A stretch of DNA of 64,000 bases from Deltaproteobacteria bacterium GWA2_38_16 (GTDB taxonomy: Bacteria > Bdellovibrionota > JACOXK01 > 2-02-FULL-40-11): the NCBI GenBank assembly GCA_001797335.1, contig MGPE01000008.1, positions 124,001 through 188,000 on the forward strand, in the 5' to 3' direction. Under the pieces are notes generated by a model, which was not told the origin of the DNA, searched no databases, and saw only the letters and a list, made by a program, of their open reading frames with translations. This document shows positions 62,601-64,000 of this stretch, in pieces (position 1 is the stretch's first letter; every line of letters starts with the position of its first letter). A program made the position numbers and the translations under genes.

Positions 62601-63653
62601 AAGAATTATGGCAGAATAACCGCTCGTAATTAAAACTGTTCCAATAGCAGAAGCTTGTCCCAATAATAATAAACTTCCTTTGGATAAAGGCATCATCGTA
62701 GGCTGGCTTCCGGTCATCTGACTCCACCAATCTACTTTTTTAAATATATATTGAGGATCGGGATGGCTGTGCCGTTCAATAACATTTACATATATAGATA
62801 AAATTTCAAAAAAATCTCTATGGGAAACAGTGTCAGGATTACTGGGATAAAAAGATTCAAAAGATATTTTTCCATTGAGTAGTTCTCTTATTTTTAAATA
62901 AAAAATCTTTCTTAGTTGGGGATAGTATTCGTTGAGTCTCTCATAGTAGTTTCGATCTTCACCACGATCTTGCAGTGCTCCTTGGGCATAACGATTAAAA
63001 TCTAATTCTCTTGAACCAAATTCTGTTTCTAATTTTTCTCGTTTTCCTATTTCTTCTCGTATGGTTTTCCAGGCAGATATCAGTAAATTTTTAAAAGGAC
63101 TGTCGGGAATGTTTTTTAATTCTCGCTCATATTCAGAGGCATTATTTTGTTCAGCCATTTTAGAAACCCGTAAAAGACGATCAATGTTGGCATCAAATTC
63201 TTGAAATTCAGGTTTGTCCCCGAAAAGTGCGTGGAGCTTTTTGTGTTCTGAATAAATAGCAGAGGCATCTATACCTACTTCCTTGGCAAATGTTTCAATT
63301 AGGTTTAGAGCACTTTCTTTTCTTCCTTGGTTTTCTTCTTCTTGCACCAATCTCAACATAAAATGAAAAGTGATATATGTTTCGATTTGTTTTTGAATCT
63401 CTTCCAGGGGAGCTTTAAAGGTTTCATAAATTTCAGAAGCTTTTTCTTCAAAAATTTGAGCCAGTTTTTGATAGCTTTGTTTTTCTGAAATGGAAGAGGA
63501 GATTTCTGCCTGAAATTGAGCTTGGTGAGCCATGGTTTTTAAAACGACATATTCCTGGGTTTTTTTAGATAAATCAGAAGGAAGCTCAGTAGCGCTTAGG
63601 GGAATGGATATAAAAATGATGCCTAAAATAAAAAATTTAAATACCCATTTCAT
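59607..63653 (-). CDS. Second giant exported protein, coiled coil, unknown function
   Basis: From ATG 63653, 1348 residues. Signal peptide ends IPLSATE. Numbering from an upstream in-frame start (+15): helical region 40-330; hydrophobic glycine-rich stretches 341-385, 405-440 and 455-470; low-complexity Pro/Asn regions; a compact domain about 780-1010 with GGTWENPEIAVVTEKLVG, RSWRVDMAL and LPIVYVSR; a coiled coil about 1097-1187; and a C-terminal domain of about 110 residues ending TRIHYWVDKERQLIVISA. The last part resembles a RelE-like strand pattern, only as a guess. Architecture parallels the 2404-residue protein: exported, long helical front, glycine-rich hydrophobic middle, enzymatic-looking rear. 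Confidence 0.6.
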   Translation of the reverse strand: MKWVFKFFILGIIFISIPLSATELPSDLSKKTQEYVVLKTMAHQAQFQAEISSSISEKQSYQKLAQIFEEKASEIYETFKAPLEEIQKQIETYITFHFMLRLVQEEENQGRKESALNLIETFAKEVGIDASAIYSEHKKLHALFGDKPEFQEFDANIDRLLRVSKMAEQNNASEYERELKNIPDSPFKNLLISAWKTIREEIGKREKLETEFGSRELDFNRYAQGALQDRGEDRNYYERLNEYYPQLRKIFYLKIRELLNGKISFESFYPSNPDTVSHRDFFEILSIYVNVIERHSHPDPQYIFKKVDWWSQMTGSQPTMMPLSKGSLLLLGQASAIGTVLITSGYSAIILGPSGTLGVVAMAALFAKAPDWNHVVFGTPEPNTTFTQRFVTNVIVMLPMAALFNGLSFVLPRTAYLLGGGLITYQTIDAFSDQRYFEGIFSALLTLGITVKATKIFFISKNSKFPVLTPKTVSNRNQISEDGYVIPRGNPKSPLEAMDAHYEDTILNDPYIQSGGIPSYQEPVLDPHVNNPSLAFLENPSEWLSSQNLFSLGQAHGLDTAVLPKTAPRLAPTALLPPTKGGQNVTGGDFILFLDPEVHQDLSFLNGIFKSYETRRKRQEIITGTPYDPSHPPKKIIIIIIKDPSDPQNPHKRIGLMITTEGSKTHQKALSNPIQYAVFSFNNTPQTEQSAGENSPKNTNYGYGASENNEGGRKDLFEYSKTISLEQSGIHSSSFGKTLHYRTHFDIVSTNAQGDLPWASVVQQIYQWVLSHSRDFTLPIDQFMAGGTWENPEIAVVTEKLVGTGSEVIPQYWAVRVQHPDRGSPGRSWRVDMALTVREKSIQCVVGVYRWLMPETDSLRESKAWPSSPRIVREILHPSEGKNWKTKSAELDVSDQYHELHVGEATQFKTMLEDPQRSLPIVYVSRLSTGKLPIDPKELAQKLLGMAIVYVEGDSQFSGNKTEIQEEHEHIFPSKMRATYGKAKIFFPNLDWEKAEEHPTLLPPTATFNQKAFINKIYYTILRYLNVKYLSNWTGIFRGEKPIQDILDIVNLKQSLELQAIQQRSQAEISPPQSNVPSEAQEWTLFLEQEVARSEQKMALLEKAVKNRDERIQALETELQAAKRGELGDEIAVLEAVNKEVTEELRILRETYNQTAEELARATTELQKLKGQSSGRLPIIKESVQAQQRPHPIVKEVCQNLPDVVRVLEAYFPNRLFFTDKAKRTAKEHNGQLDCSIVWDMLMDINDHLYPLLFEKSFKGPLETAFGQRSRFGLALKETDLTMSNAAMEREREDGYREETIVAWSHVTHGGGANTTRIHYWVDKERQLIVISAIVDHYTTSGTKRHGH

Positions 63654-63800
63654 CACAAAACTATCCTTGCCTATTAAACTAAGCAAATGGCATGCCAAAG
63701 AACTCTTTCTGTAAGTAGCTGAGTTTACAAATAAATTTATTTTTTATCCTAAATAAAAGTGTCAAAAAAGATATGATAAGTGACAAATTTCGGCAATGAT

Positions 63801-64000
63801 CTAGGGGATGCAACCGATTTTGGAATAATGGGGGACATTATCCCCTGGGCAAGGGAGGCCATCGTAGGGGGATCGTTTTTTGGATTTTTTAGATGTTTCT
63901 TCTTCTCGTTTTTTTTGTTCTGAAAATTCTTGAGAGTGTTCTAATTTTTTATCTGGAATTTTTGTAGGAGTAAAAGAGTCTGACTTGATTTCTGGCTCTG
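63801..64000 (-). CDS. C-terminal end of an unknown protein (5' part outside window)
   Basis: The open frame enters from the right edge and ends at TAG 63801-63803. The visible 66 residues are charged and low-complexity (Lys/Glu/Ser) and end PYDGLPCPGDNVPHYSKIGC with IP. No family recognised. It is 147 bases upstream of the giant gene on the same strand, so both may be one operon. Confidence 0.6.
   Translation of the reverse strand, partial: EPEIKSDSFTPTKIPDKKLEHSQEFSEQKKREEETSKKSKKRSPYDGLPCPGDNVPHYSKIGCIP

Overview
The window is A+T-rich bacterial chromosome from a Gram-negative organism. The evidence for the envelope is lipoprotein and Sec/Tat signal peptides plus periplasmic electron carriers. 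Gene content suggests a respiring but oxygen-flexible lineage of the former Deltaproteobacteria/Bdellovibrionota kind, perhaps one known mainly from metagenomes: alternative complex III (ActA/ActB), pyruvate:ferredoxin oxidoreductase beside acetyl-CoA synthetase, HemN together with an FAD-type protoporphyrinogen oxidase, and Fur-controlled ferrous iron uptake. The taxonomic placement is inference; no rRNA is present.

Layout. 1-1754: start of an alternative complex III operon (minus strand). 1904-12357: patatin-like lipase, a binding-protein ABC importer, a HAD phosphatase, an exported tandem protein that looks like uracil-DNA glycosylase modules, an exported amidohydrolase, an alpha/beta hydrolase and an exported glycerophosphodiesterase. 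12366-19580: a 2404-residue exported protein in which I read three nucleotide/phosphate modules: DHH-like, Ppx/GppA and RelA/SpoT-like. 19671-22802: GHMP kinase, LysE exporter and an AbiE toxin-antitoxin operon with a promoter buried in a palindrome. 22966-28629: a lipoprotein and the heme genes hemE-hemN-hemH-hemY. 28695-38156: a HExxH lipoprotein, acs, fused PFOR subunits and a fur-feoB(split)-zinc ribbon-feoA operon behind a perfect Fur box. 38201-39679: mobile mystery proteins B/A and tRNA-Val with a hairpin cluster. 39729-52910: paired deoxynucleoside kinases, paired OmpR-type regulators, an aldehyde dehydrogenase, dprA-topA converging on xerC-hslV-hslU, a 49-residue zinc ribbon gene, an epimerase, a Nudix hydrolase and an MNT-HEPN pair.

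52941-59583: tRNA-Pro followed by a roughly 6.6 kb integrative element. It is bounded by a 15-bp direct repeat of the tRNA 3' end and carries a large serine recombinase, a replication-relaxation-type protein, three iteron-like repeats, a methyltransferase, a BrnT/CopG toxin-antitoxin pair and a Fic-like protein whose catalytic His is Gln. 59607-64000: a second giant exported protein and the tail of another gene.

Two themes cross the window. Small dispersed palindromes have entered genes in frame (hemH, xerC, the hemE tail) and intergenic spaces. Several genes have near-consensus promoters placed so close to the start codon that their mRNAs should be leaderless or nearly so. The most novel object is the 2404-residue exported protein. 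All domain calls are by eye from motifs.
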